Assembly (NCBI GenBank): GCA_051004015.1
Contig: JBPCKT010000024.1
Span: forward strand, 1-32,607
DNA from: SXOA01 sp051004015
GTDB lineage: Bacteria; Planctomycetota; Planctomycetia; Pirellulales; Pirellulaceae
Reading direction: 5' to 3'
DNA: 32,607 bases
Of the stretch, positions 1 through 7,274 are shown piece by piece. The notes below the pieces were generated by a model. It was given only the letters and a program-made list of their open reading frames with translations. It was not told where the DNA came from and searched no databases. The position numbers and the translations under genes were made by a program. The stretch's first letter is position 1, and the number at the start of each line of letters is the position of its first letter.

Positions 1-1
1 T

Positions 2-79
2 GCGTAAGCTGGCCGGTGAGTCTGCAAGCCGGAGTGGCCTTTTCGTCGGGTCGGCGTGACCGGCCAGCTTACGCTGGCC
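2..79. repeat. Palindromic repeat downstream of the APS reductase gene
   Basis: Bases 2-17 and 59-74 are perfect 16-base inverted repeats, separated by 41 bases. The right copy is also the left part of a tighter hairpin at 62-79: GGCCAGC, loop TTAC, GCTGGCC. The hairpin lies just past the stop of the minus-strand gene that ends at 86, so it may act as a transcript end, but there is no T-run. The loop and its flanks (GC-TTAC-GC) recur in the palindrome at 21999-22014, which suggests an interspersed REP-like family rather than a dedicated terminator. Confidence 0.7.
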
Positions 80-85
80 GCTCGC

Positions 86-916
86 CTACGTCGCTGCCGG
101 TGAATGCAGCCCGCACTCGGTCTTGGCGAAGCCGCTCCAGCGCCCGGCCCGCTCGTCTTCTCCGGCGGTCACCGCCCGCGTGCAAGGAAAACAGCCGATG
201 CTGGTGAAGCCTTGGTCATGCAGAGGGTTGTACGGCACGTTATGTTCGGTGATGAATTTCCAGACCATTGGCTTGGTCCAGTTGGCGAGCGGGCTGACCT
301 TCACCAGGCCGAATTTCTTGTCCCAGCCGACGATGGGGGCCGTGGCCCGATCCGAGCTTTGGTCGCGGCGGATGGCGCTGGCCCAGGCGTGATATCCCAT
401 GACCGCTTTCTCCAGCACCTGCACTTTGCGGTGAAAGCAGCACTGGTCGGGATTACTGCGATAAACCGGCCCGCCGTGCAGCTTTTCGTACTCTTCCACG
501 GTAGTGTCCGCCCGTTTCAGCTCTACGGTCATTCCATACCGGCGAATCACTTGCTCCCGCAGTTCCAGCGTTTCCTGGAACTGATAGCCGGTGTCGAGAT
601 TGAAGACGGGCGTGGCCCGGTCAATTTCGCTCAGCATGTGCAAAATCACCATCCCCTCCGGACCGAAGGCGGTGCCCATGGTGAACTTGGGGGCGAAACG
701 GCTGAGGCTCCAGCGGAGAATCTCTTGAGGAGTGGCCCCCTCCAACTCGGCGTTCTTTTGCTCAATCTCCGCCGCAAGCTCCGGCGTCAGTTGCAGCTTG
801 CCGTCGGGCGTTTCCAGAGGCGGCATGGGGCACTCATCAGGGCGGACGACTCGCAGTAAAGGGACTTTCCGTGAGGAAGTGGGAAATGGCTGCACCCGTG
901 CAGCTTGCGAAGCCAT
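86..916 (-). CDS. cysH: Adenylyl-sulfate (APS) reductase, thioredoxin-dependent, 4Fe-4S type
   Basis: This enzyme reduces activated sulfate (APS) to sulfite plus AMP in cytoplasmic sulfate assimilation. The 276-aa protein has the PAPS/APS reductase fold. Visible motifs are the nucleotide-binding region around residues 78-111 (MGTAFGPEGM, FNLDTGYQF), the paired cysteines DQCC at 157-160, GCFPC at 241-245, and the catalytic tail ECGLH with Cys268. The CC plus CxxC set binds a 4Fe-4S cluster and marks the APS-using class, as opposed to the cluster-free E. coli PAPS reductase. The start at 916 is favoured by GGAGG five bases upstream. Met31 (826) is an alternative, because family homology begins only near residue 45. 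A good sigma70 promoter lies upstream at 969-997. No other sulfate-assimilation gene adjoins it here. The family call is firm; the exact substrate is inferred from the cysteines. Confidence 0.95.
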   Translation of the reverse strand: MASQAARVQPFPTSSRKVPLLRVVRPDECPMPPLETPDGKLQLTPELAAEIEQKNAELEGATPQEILRWSLSRFAPKFTMGTAFGPEGMVILHMLSEIDRATPVFNLDTGYQFQETLELREQVIRRYGMTVELKRADTTVEEYEKLHGGPVYRSNPDQCCFHRKVQVLEKAVMGYHAWASAIRRDQSSDRATAPIVGWDKKFGLVKVSPLANWTKPMVWKFITEHNVPYNPLHDQGFTSIGCFPCTRAVTAGEDERAGRWSGFAKTECGLHSPAAT

Positions 917-968
917 AGGAACCTCCAGCCGCCCGAAACCCTAGCGAGGACGCTTCAGAGAACGGGGA

Positions 969-997
969 ATCATACCAATGTTGCTCATCTAAGTCAA
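969..997 (-). promoter_or_regulatory. Sigma70-type promoter of the APS reductase gene
   Basis: On the minus strand, TTGACT (992-997) and TATGAT (969-974) are separated by exactly 17 bases. Each box is one mismatch from the sigma70 consensus. Transcription would start near 961, giving a leader of about 45 bases that contains the GGAGG ribosome binding site of the gene starting at 916. I see no recognisable operator. Confidence 0.75.
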
Positions 998-1108
998 CAA
1001 TCGGATGAAATCGATGCGACGCTTAGGATTTTTCCGTCGCAAACTGATTCCCTGTGGATGGTTAGAGCCGGAAACAATCGCTGTAACCTATTTGCTGGTA
1101 ATAGTTTG

Positions 1109-2113
1109 TTACCGAAGGCCTCCGGCCATAGTCCCGATTATTAGAGCCACGACAAAGACAACCCCCACGCAAACAAGAATGGAGCCAATCAGGGCTATGA
1201 AATAGGCGGCTGCAGCTTTCCCACCGGACGTTTCGTGCGCTTCGGCCAATCCAATGATGGTCGTGATAATCTGCCAGAAAAACCCGACGCATGGCCCAAT
1301 AAAGGGAACTGCGTTGAAGGCCCCAAACACGCCCATGTTATAGGCGCAGACTCGAAAGGTCGCTTCGTACCCGTTTTTCTCGCCACCAACCATGATGAGA
1401 CAAACATGCATGACCCCAGCCTGAATCAGACACATCAATGTCGCCCCCAATAGCGGAGTAAGCACGGCGCTCGCTACCTGTTGGCCCATTTGCATTGCCA
1501 ACTGCTCGCGGCCCATTCCCCCCGCCGCGAGGAGTCCCAACATGCCAAGGTTTAGGATGAGATTGCCCAAGCTTCCAATAGCCAACCCAATCATTGCATA
1601 GCCGATCGGCTTTCCAAATCCTCCGGAAATGTGCATCCGGCGAAATGCATCATTGGCGCTTCCCAGAATCATGGTCAGGGTTTCCCACCAGGTGCCAATC
1701 GATCGGCCGCGAGAATCCCAAGGCAATCCAGTCCTGCCTACGCCTTCATAGCCCGTGCGGTAGAGTGCGTCAGACGTCGGTGCCGGAGAACTATAGGGGT
1801 TGATTTCGCCCGAAGGCGAGAAGACATTTCCTGGCTTAGATGATGCCCCACCGTATCCACTATTCGCGCTTCCCAAATCTGAAAATGGATTTTTGGCGAC
1901 CGGCGATTCGCCGAACGGACTGGACGAAGGCGGTCCAAAGCTGCTCGGCAGCGGCGCACCGACGGAGCTGCCAGGTGCGGTGAAAGTCCCACCGGGATCT
2001 CCCGGAATTTTGGCCAGGCCTTCGCACTTGGGGCACTTCGCGGTCTTGCCCGCGCTGTCGTCGCCGACACGCAGCAACTGGGAGCAATGCGGGCAGGGAA
2101 ATTCGATGGCCAT
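1109..2113 (-). CDS. YIP1-family membrane protein with N-terminal zinc ribbon
   Basis: The 334-aa protein begins with a small zinc-ribbon-like module (CPHC at 7-10, CPKC at 27-30). A long Gly/Pro/Ser-rich linker to about residue 140 follows, then a hydrophobic C-terminal half with about five membrane segments and glycine-rich loops, in the style of YIP1 domains. The tail contains a long hydrophobic AYFIALIG...VCVGVVFVVALIIGT stretch. Bacterial YIP1 proteins are poorly understood; planctomycetes often fuse them to such a zinc ribbon, and a membrane role is all I can infer. No Shine-Dalgarno precedes the ATG at 2113. The gene diverges from the cyclase gene. Fold class moderately sure, function unknown. 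Confidence 0.8.
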   Translation of the reverse strand: MAIEFPCPHCSQLLRVGDDSAGKTAKCPKCEGLAKIPGDPGGTFTAPGSSVGAPLPSSFGPPSSSPFGESPVAKNPFSDLGSANSGYGGASSKPGNVFSPSGEINPYSSPAPTSDALYRTGYEGVGRTGLPWDSRGRSIGTWWETLTMILGSANDAFRRMHISGGFGKPIGYAMIGLAIGSLGNLILNLGMLGLLAAGGMGREQLAMQMGQQVASAVLTPLLGATLMCLIQAGVMHVCLIMVGGEKNGYEATFRVCAYNMGVFGAFNAVPFIGPCVGFFWQIITTIIGLAEAHETSGGKAAAAYFIALIGSILVCVGVVFVVALIIGTMAGGLR

Positions 2114-2380
2114 AAAAGAGAGCCGGACAAAAAGTGAGAAAAGATCGTTGCCAAATGGGAAGTCTTGGCGGAGCCGCTACAATAACCCAGGCTGCGTGGA
2201 ATTCCCACTACGCTCCGCTCTTTCCAACAGATTTTCTATCCTCCAAAGAGGTGCCGATTCCGCAAGCTCTGGCCCCGCCCTTTGCCCTTGCTCCGCATAG
2301 CGGCATGGCCTATACGTCCAGCCTGATAGCGAGCATTTTGCAGCGATAGCTTGGTTCCGCTGGCCTACAAGGATGCATGG
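2114..2380. other. Divergent intergenic region, no clear element
   Basis: These 267 bases separate the minus-strand YIP1-type gene from the plus-strand cyclase. I found no convincing -35/-10 pair on either strand, no strong hairpin and no credible small gene. The cyclase frame stays open back to a TTG at 2351, so the true start could lie within this stretch. Confidence 0.4.
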
Positions 2381-4477
2381 ATGGCAGGAATGGAAGAGAG
2401 ACCGGTCCCCGCGCCGCACTTTCGCGGCGGCGCTCGCCGCGAGGTCGTCGATAGCGCTCTCACTCAGGCCGTTGCCGAGGGTAAAGAGTTGACTTGCGAC
2501 TGGCTCCTTTCCCGGCAGCATCCCGAGGGCTACTGGTGCGGCGAGCTCGAGGGGGACACCATCCTCGAAAGCGAGTACATCCTGCTCCTCGCCTGGCTGG
2601 GACAGGAAGAAATTCCGCTTGCCAAAAAGCTCGCCGCCTACATCGTCGAGAAGCAGCTTCCCAGCGGCGGCTGGGGAATGTATCCGGGAGGCAAGCTCGA
2701 CATCAGCGGCAGCGTGAAGGCCTACTTCGCCCTCAAGCTGACCGGGCACGATCCAGAGTCCGAATACATGCTTCGCGCCCGCCGCGCTATCCGCGCTGCC
2801 GGCGGAGCCGACGCGGTCAACAGCTTCACGCGGTTCTATCTGGCGCTGCTCGGCCAGATTTCCTATGACCATTGCCCCGCGGTCCCGCCGGAGCTCGTGC
2901 TGCTTCCCAACTGGTCGCCAGTCAACATCTACCGGATGAGCGCCTGGTCGCGGACGATTGTCGTCCCGCTCTCTATCATGTGGGCTCATCGCCCGTCCCG
3001 CACGCTCGCCCCCGAGCGCGGCATTCGCGAGCTTTTCTTAAAGGAACCTGCGAACTGGCCGCAGCTCCGTTGCCCAGGACTATCGAAAGAACATGGCTGG
3101 TTCTCCTGGGACCGCTTCTTCCGCCGGATGGACAGCAGCATTAAGTGGCTGGAGAAACGTCGCTGGCGACCGCTTCGCAAACGGGCCCTCGCCGCCGCCA
3201 CCGAATGGATGACCAGCCGCTTCGCCCACAGCGACGGCCTGGGCGCTATCTTCCCGCCGATTATCTGGAGCGTCATCGCCCTCAAGTGTATGGGCTATGA
3301 GGACGATAGCGCCGAGGTCCGCTACAACCACGAGCAGCTCCGGGCTCTCGTCATCGAGGAGACGTTCACCGCCCGCGTGCAGCCCTGCCTCTCCCCCGTC
3401 TGGGACACCGCCATCGCGCTGCGAGCCCTCGGCGTCGCCGGCCACACGCTGGATAGCGAACCAGCCGCCAATGCGGTGAGCTGGCTGCTGGAAAAAGAAG
3501 TCACCCGCAGCGGCGACTGGGCCAACCGCGTCTCCGCGGCTCCCGGCGGCTGGTACTTCGAGCATCACAACGAGTTCTATCCCGACGTCGATGACACGGC
3601 GATGGTGCTCATAGCACTGAAGGAAGTGCAAAGTGCAGAGTGCAGAGTGCAAAGTGATGAGCAGAACAAGGAGAAGAATTCTTCACTCTACACTTTACAC
3701 TCTGCACTTTGCACTTCTTCCTCCCGCGCTCTCCACTGGATGCTGGCCATGCAAAACCGCGACGGCGGTTGGGGGGCGTTCGACAAGGACAACGACAGCG
3801 AGTTCCTCTGCCGCGTGCCGTTTGCCGATCACAACGCGATGATCGACCCCAGCACGCCGGACTTGACCGGCAGGGTGCTAGAGTCGCTCGCTCTCTGGGG
3901 AGGTTCGCCGCAAGACACGCACGTCCAGAAAGCCCTCCGTTACATTCGCCAGACCCAGGAAGCCGACGGCAGTTGGTATGGTCGCTGGGGAGTGAACTAC
4001 ATCTATGGCACATGGCAGTCGCTGGTCGGACTGGCCGCGATGCAAATTCCCAAGGACGACCCAGCGATGCAAAAGGGAGCCAACTGGCTCCTCGCCCATC
4101 AGCAGGCCTGCGGAGGTTGGGGGGAATCCGCGGACAGCTATGAAGCCCCCGAACTCCGCGGCCAAGGCCCGGTCACCGCCTCGCAAACAGCCTGGGCTCT
4201 GCTCGGCCTGATGGCAGCCGGCCTCGCCCGCCATCCCGCCGTCGAGCGCGGCCTGCATTACCTCCTCGACACCCAGCGCCCCGACGGCGCCTGGGACGAG
4301 CTCGAATTCACCGGCACCGGCTTCCCCCGCGTCTTCTATCTCAAGTACCACCTCTACCGCGTCTACTTCCCGCTGCTGGCACTGGCGACGTGGGAAAGGC
4401 AGGGGGGAAAGGCAGAAGTCAGAAGGCAAATTGCAGAATGCGGTGGTCCGAAGTCAGAGGTCACCATTAGACATTAG
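2381..4477 (+). CDS. shc: Squalene-hopene cyclase with an in-frame palindromic insertion
   Basis: It cyclises squalene to hopene/hopanol at the membrane face, the first committed step of hopanoid synthesis. Residue numbers are for the ATG at 2381, chosen because AAGGA sits seven bases upstream; the frame opens at TTG 2351. The catalytic DVDDTA motif is at 402-407, and QW-type repeats are visible (QNRDGGWGAFD near 458, QEADGSWYGRWG, QQACGGWGES, QRPDGAWDE), as is the C-terminal FYLKYHLYRVYFPLLAL block. Two oddities stand out. Residues about 415-445 are encoded by an inverted repeat (3623-3717) that replaces and lengthens the loop between DVDDTA and the next QW motif. The last 20 or so residues and the stop codon come from word-like repeat sequence. 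Both lie outside the motifs I can identify, so the enzyme is probably functional. hpnH follows after 54 bases. Confidence 0.95.
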   Translation: MAGMEERPVPAPHFRGGARREVVDSALTQAVAEGKELTCDWLLSRQHPEGYWCGELEGDTILESEYILLLAWLGQEEIPLAKKLAAYIVEKQLPSGGWGMYPGGKLDISGSVKAYFALKLTGHDPESEYMLRARRAIRAAGGADAVNSFTRFYLALLGQISYDHCPAVPPELVLLPNWSPVNIYRMSAWSRTIVVPLSIMWAHRPSRTLAPERGIRELFLKEPANWPQLRCPGLSKEHGWFSWDRFFRRMDSSIKWLEKRRWRPLRKRALAAATEWMTSRFAHSDGLGAIFPPIIWSVIALKCMGYEDDSAEVRYNHEQLRALVIEETFTARVQPCLSPVWDTAIALRALGVAGHTLDSEPAANAVSWLLEKEVTRSGDWANRVSAAPGGWYFEHHNEFYPDVDDTAMVLIALKEVQSAECRVQSDEQNKEKNSSLYTLHSALCTSSSRALHWMLAMQNRDGGWGAFDKDNDSEFLCRVPFADHNAMIDPSTPDLTGRVLESLALWGGSPQDTHVQKALRYIRQTQEADGSWYGRWGVNYIYGTWQSLVGLAAMQIPKDDPAMQKGANWLLAHQQACGGWGESADSYEAPELRGQGPVTASQTAWALLGLMAAGLARHPAVERGLHYLLDTQRPDGAWDELEFTGTGFPRVFYLKYHLYRVYFPLLALATWERQGGKAEVRRQIAECGGPKSEVTIRH
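3623..3717. repeat. Word-iterated inverted repeat inside the cyclase gene
   Basis: The arms 3623-3657 and 3683-3717 are 35 bases each and reverse-complementary with four mismatches by hand count; the outer 20 bases match perfectly. A 25-base spacer separates them. Each arm is made of near-copies of a short word (AGTGCAAAGTGCAGAGTG). The frame stays open through the whole element, which codes for a Ser/Cys/Gln-rich stretch. Elements of the same style but with different words occur at 4403-4529, 16241-16294 and 28207-28305. Confidence 0.85.
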
Positions 4478-4529
4478 TCATTAGGATTTTGTTTTTCATT
4501 CCACAATCTGAAATCAACAATCTGCAATC
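4403..4529. repeat. Word-like low-complexity tract over the cyclase 3' end
   Basis: This tract is built from recurring short words: GAAGTCAGAAG and GAAGTCAGAGG, ATTAGACATTAGTCATTAG, and CAATCTGAAATC/CAACAATCTGCAATC. It supplies the last cyclase codons, its TAG stop (4475-4477) and the spacer to hpnH. Unlike the other three tracts I see no long hairpin. Composition is clearly more A/T-rich than the flanking genes. Confidence 0.55.
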
Positions 4530-4531
4530 CC

Positions 4532-5557
4532 ATGTCCGTTCCTATCTCCCAAATGTGGACCGTCGCCAGCTACGTTCTGCGGCAGAAGCTGCGGGGGGTG
4601 AAGCGATATCCGCTGGTGCTGATGCTGGAGCCGCTGTTCCGCTGCAACCTGGCCTGTGCCGGCTGCGGAAAAATCCAATTTCCCGCGGAGACCCTCCGCC
4701 GCCATCTCACCCCGGAGCAGTGCTTTGCCGCGGCAGACGAATGCGGGGCCCCCATCATCTCCATACCCGGCGGCGAGCCTCTCCTCCATCCGCAGATGGA
4801 CCAGATTGCCGCCGGCCTCGTCGCCCGCCGCAAATACATCTATCTCTGCACCAACGCTCTCAAACTCGAAGAATCGCTCCCCAAATTCAAGCCGAGCAAA
4901 TACCTCTCCTTCTCCGTCCACATGGACGGCCCGAAAAAGGAGCACGACCACGCCGTCTGCCGTGACGGCACCTTCGACATCGCCGTGGCCGCCATCCGCG
5001 CCGCCCGGGCCCGCGGCTTTCGGGTGACGACGAACAGCACGTTCTTCGCTGGCACCGACCCCGACCGCATCCGTCCCTTCTTTGATGAGATGATGGCCCT
5101 CGGCGTCGAAGGGATGATGGTCAGCCCCGGCTACTCGTATGAAAAGGCCCCCGACCAGGACCACTTCCTCCGCCGCGAAGAGACGACCAACCTCTTTCGC
5201 CGCATGCTCGGCCGGGCCAAGCGGTCCTGGCAGTTCAACCAGACGCCGCTGTTCCTGGAGTTCCTCCAGGGCCGCTACGACCTGCAATGCACCCCCTGGG
5301 GCAGTCCCACTTACAATCTCTTCGGCTGGCAGAAGCCGTGCTACCTGCTGGCGGAAGGCTACGCCAAAACTTTCCGCGAGTTGATGGACACCACCGACTG
5401 GGACGCCTATGGCCAAGCCAGCGGCAACCCCAAATGCCGCGACTGCATGGTCCACTGCGGCTACGAACCCAGCGCCGTCACTGCCACCTTCGGCACTCTC
5501 AAGGGCTTCGTGCGGACGGTCCAGCTCACGCTCCTGCCGCACTCGACACAAGCCTGA
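4532..5557 (+). CDS. hpnH: Adenosyl-hopene transferase HpnH (radical SAM)
   Basis: HpnH joins the 5'-deoxyadenosyl group of SAM to hopene, giving adenosylhopane, the first step towards extended C35 hopanoids. The 341-aa length is normal. The N-terminal anchor-like region is followed by the radical SAM CxxxCxxC motif (Cys38, Cys42, Cys45), the SIPGGEPLLHP motif of the SAM site, and the family block with NSTFF, MVSPGYSYEKAPDQ and CTPWGSPTYNLFGWQKPCYLL. The late cysteines CRDCMVHCGYEPSAV are also typical of HpnH. Its place directly after the cyclase, on the same strand, supports the call and a shared transcript. I see no other hpn gene in the window. Confidence 0.96.
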   Translation: MSVPISQMWTVASYVLRQKLRGVKRYPLVLMLEPLFRCNLACAGCGKIQFPAETLRRHLTPEQCFAAADECGAPIISIPGGEPLLHPQMDQIAAGLVARRKYIYLCTNALKLEESLPKFKPSKYLSFSVHMDGPKKEHDHAVCRDGTFDIAVAAIRAARARGFRVTTNSTFFAGTDPDRIRPFFDEMMALGVEGMMVSPGYSYEKAPDQDHFLRREETTNLFRRMLGRAKRSWQFNQTPLFLEFLQGRYDLQCTPWGSPTYNLFGWQKPCYLLAEGYAKTFRELMDTTDWDAYGQASGNPKCRDCMVHCGYEPSAVTATFGTLKGFVRTVQLTLLPHSTQA

Positions 5558-5586
5558 AGTGCCAACGAAGGAAAGCTCCATCTCGC

Positions 5587-5592
5587 TATAAT
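5587..5592 (+). promoter_or_regulatory. Perfect -10 hexamer six bases before a start codon
   Basis: TATAAT at 5587-5592 is followed by six bases and the ATG at 5599. A transcript from it would begin at or next to the start codon. The expected -35 position (about 5564-5569) has no good match, so this is a candidate only. It belongs to a recurring pattern in the window (7178, 12469, 29909). Confidence 0.4.
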
Positions 5593-5598
5593 GCCTGC

Positions 5599-6258
5599 AT
5601 GGACCACCTCGAACCGAAATACCAGGCCGGCGAGCCGCTCCACGCCGCGGAGGTTCCCGCCGGCGTCATCATCAGCCCGGACACCCAGCGGGCGGACCGC
5701 ATTCCGCCGGGCCAGTCCCGCACCCGCAAGTGGCCGGTGCTGGACGCCTCGGGGACTCCCCGGGTCGATGAGGCCACCTGGGAGCTGCGCATCTTCGGCC
5801 TCGTCGACCGCGAGCTGACGTTCAACTTGCCGCAGTTCCGCGCCTTGCCGCGCGTGAAAGTCTTTGCCGACTTTCACTGCGTCACTCGCTGGTCGCGACT
5901 CAGCAACATCTGGGAAGGAGTCAGCACCCGCGAGCTCTTGGACCGGGCGGGGATTCGGGCGGGGGCCAAGTTCGTCCTCTGTCACGGCTACGACAACGAC
6001 TGGACGACGAATCTGCCGCTGGAAGATTTTCTGGCCAAGGACGCGCTGCTGGCGGACCTGCACGACGGCGAGCCGATTCCCCCTGACCATGGCGGCCCGG
6101 TCCGCGGAATGGTCCCCCAGCTCTACGCCTGGAAAAGTGCCAAGTGGATCCGCGGCATCGAGCTGCTCGGCTTCGACCAAGCCGGCTACTGGGAGCGAGG
6201 CGGCTACCACATGCACGGCGACCCGTGGAAAGAACAACGTTTCCGAGACGACGGATAG
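5599..6258 (+). CDS. Molybdopterin-dependent sulfite-oxidase-like oxidoreductase
   Basis: The 219-aa protein matches the Mo-pterin domain of the sulfite oxidase/MsrP superfamily. The key DFHCVTRWS motif carries Cys94, the expected molybdenum ligand. Downstream blocks are typical of the small stand-alone cytoplasmic members: HGYDNDWTTNLPLEDFL, HGGPVRGMVPQLYAWKSAKWIRGIELL and GYWERGGYHMHGDPW. There is no Tat or Sec signal, no heme domain and no dimerisation domain. The physiological substrate of such proteins is unknown. It starts 41 bases after hpnH. GGAAAG is 23 bases upstream of the ATG, too far to be its ribosome site, while a TATAAT sits six bases before it. A link to hopanoids is not implied by the sequence. 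Confidence 0.9.
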   Translation: MDHLEPKYQAGEPLHAAEVPAGVIISPDTQRADRIPPGQSRTRKWPVLDASGTPRVDEATWELRIFGLVDRELTFNLPQFRALPRVKVFADFHCVTRWSRLSNIWEGVSTRELLDRAGIRAGAKFVLCHGYDNDWTTNLPLEDFLAKDALLADLHDGEPIPPDHGGPVRGMVPQLYAWKSAKWIRGIELLGFDQAGYWERGGYHMHGDPWKEQRFRDDG

Positions 6259-6277
6259 GGGAGTCTCCCTGTCTTCT

Positions 6278-7171
6278 TCAATCCAGCCACTTGGAAAAAT
6301 CCCTCCCCACCAGCTCGCCCAATCGCTGAACCTCCGGAGCGAAATCGCGGTTAAGTTGGTCCCAGAGTTCGGCCGACAATGGCGGGCGGGGAGCGGCGGG
6401 AGAGTTGGCTCTCTTGAGGCGGCTGACGAGGGACCGGCGGACGGATTTTGGAATGAGACGACCGAGGAAGATGGCGAAGGCACCGGGGTTGTTGAGAAAG
6501 TTGTGCAACGGCCGGCTGTGAACCTGCTTGTTCGGGTTGCGGACTTCGAACTCGCAGCGGAAGGAAGAATCAACGCCCAGGAACTGGAGCACTTCGGCAA
6601 AGACCCGCGGCGTATCGCGCGAGAAGTCATCGAAGTCGATGATGTGAACTTGCTCCCGCGGGAAGACTTCAAGATAGCGGCGGACCTGCTCGGCAAAGCG
6701 GGCGACGCGGCGGTAAAGGAGCCCTTCCCGATAATTCGAGCCCGGCGGCAGGCGGCGGCCCTGGCTGCGGTCGTCTTCCGCGGCCAGGGCGGCGGCGAAA
6801 TCAGCCAGGTCCTCGTTGCTCTCGAAGAGGTACTGGCTGTGCAGCGAGTGCAGCATGTCCACCGGGTTTCTCAGCATGATGATGATTTTCGCCGCCGGGC
6901 AGAAGTCATGGATTTCCATCGCCGCCAACTGTGAGAAGAGATACCAGACGGAAGCTTCCCCCGCGATCTGGCCCGGCTGGGCGGGAGCGAAGTGGGCCAG
7001 ATACTCTTCGCGCGTCGGCCGCTCGGTTTTGAAGAACAGCAGGTCGCTGCCGAAGTGGTGCAGCTCCTTCCGCTTCGGAATGAAGAGGCCCGGATGCTGC
7101 CGCAGGTAATCGGTGAGGGAGGTCGTGCCGCATTTGGGTGCGCCGACGATGAAGAAGCTGGGGGCGGGCAT
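6278..7171 (-). CDS. PAPS-dependent sulfotransferase
   Basis: It transfers a sulfuryl group from PAPS to an acceptor that cannot be read from the sequence. The 297-aa protein starts directly with the 5'-phosphosulfate loop, FFIVGAPKCGTTSLTDYL (PKCGTT at 12-17). The 3'-phosphate site is LRNPVDMLHSLHSQYL (Arg101, Ser109). Further family blocks are HHFGSDLLFF near 38-47 and GEASVWYLFS near 71-80. No membrane segment or signal is present, so it is likely cytosolic. It is convergent with the molybdopterin gene, 19 bases apart. There is no proper ribosome site; TAAAAT lies six bases before the ATG. Confidence 0.93.
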   Translation of the reverse strand: MPAPSFFIVGAPKCGTTSLTDYLRQHPGLFIPKRKELHHFGSDLLFFKTERPTREEYLAHFAPAQPGQIAGEASVWYLFSQLAAMEIHDFCPAAKIIIMLRNPVDMLHSLHSQYLFESNEDLADFAAALAAEDDRSQGRRLPPGSNYREGLLYRRVARFAEQVRRYLEVFPREQVHIIDFDDFSRDTPRVFAEVLQFLGVDSSFRCEFEVRNPNKQVHSRPLHNFLNNPGAFAIFLGRLIPKSVRRSLVSRLKRANSPAAPRPPLSAELWDQLNRDFAPEVQRLGELVGRDFSKWLD

Positions 7172-7177
7172 GGCTCC

Positions 7178-7183
7178 ATTTTA
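7178..7183 (-). promoter_or_regulatory. -10-like hexamer six bases before the sulfotransferase ATG
   Basis: On the minus strand TAAAAT is followed by six bases and the ATG at 7171. The -35 position (17 bases further up) is a poor match. The GGAG between hexamer and ATG is too close to the start codon to be a normal ribosome site. Candidate leaderless promoter. Confidence 0.3.
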
Positions 7184-7224
7184 GAGGAAACGGCTTCCTC
7201 CTGCCCGGCTCGCTGCGCAAAGCA

Positions 7225-7254
7225 AGAGGCAGCCTCTGCGAGTAGGCTGCCTCT
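7225..7254 (-). terminator. Hairpin after the six-repeat protein gene
   Basis: The arms 7225-7235 and 7244-7254 (AGAGGCAGCCT / AGGCTGCCTCT) are perfect 11-base complements with an 8-base loop. The hairpin begins about 20 bases past the stop codon at 7275, a fitting place for a terminator. On the minus strand the tail is TGCTTTGC, a weak T-run; on the plus strand it is TTTGG. Best read as a terminator of the minus-strand gene. Confidence 0.6.
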
Positions 7255-7274
7255 TTTGGTTTCTTGGGTCCGTC

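Noticed and set aside
4514..5581. 355-aa minus-strand frame opposite hpnH
   Set aside because: It mirrors HpnH codon by codon and has the Ala/Gly/Val-rich look of an antisense shadow.
5461..6696. Long minus-strand open frame over hpnH, the molybdopterin gene and the sulfotransferase
   Set aside because: It runs antisense to two well-recognised genes and in a wrong frame of the third; the residues show no family pattern. High GC content keeps such frames open.
86..7171. APS reductase and sulfotransferase as one sulfur-metabolism island
   Set aside because: They are 5 kb apart, separated by YIP1, hopanoid and molybdopterin genes, and no ATP sulfurylase or APS kinase is present; the shared sulfur theme may be chance.
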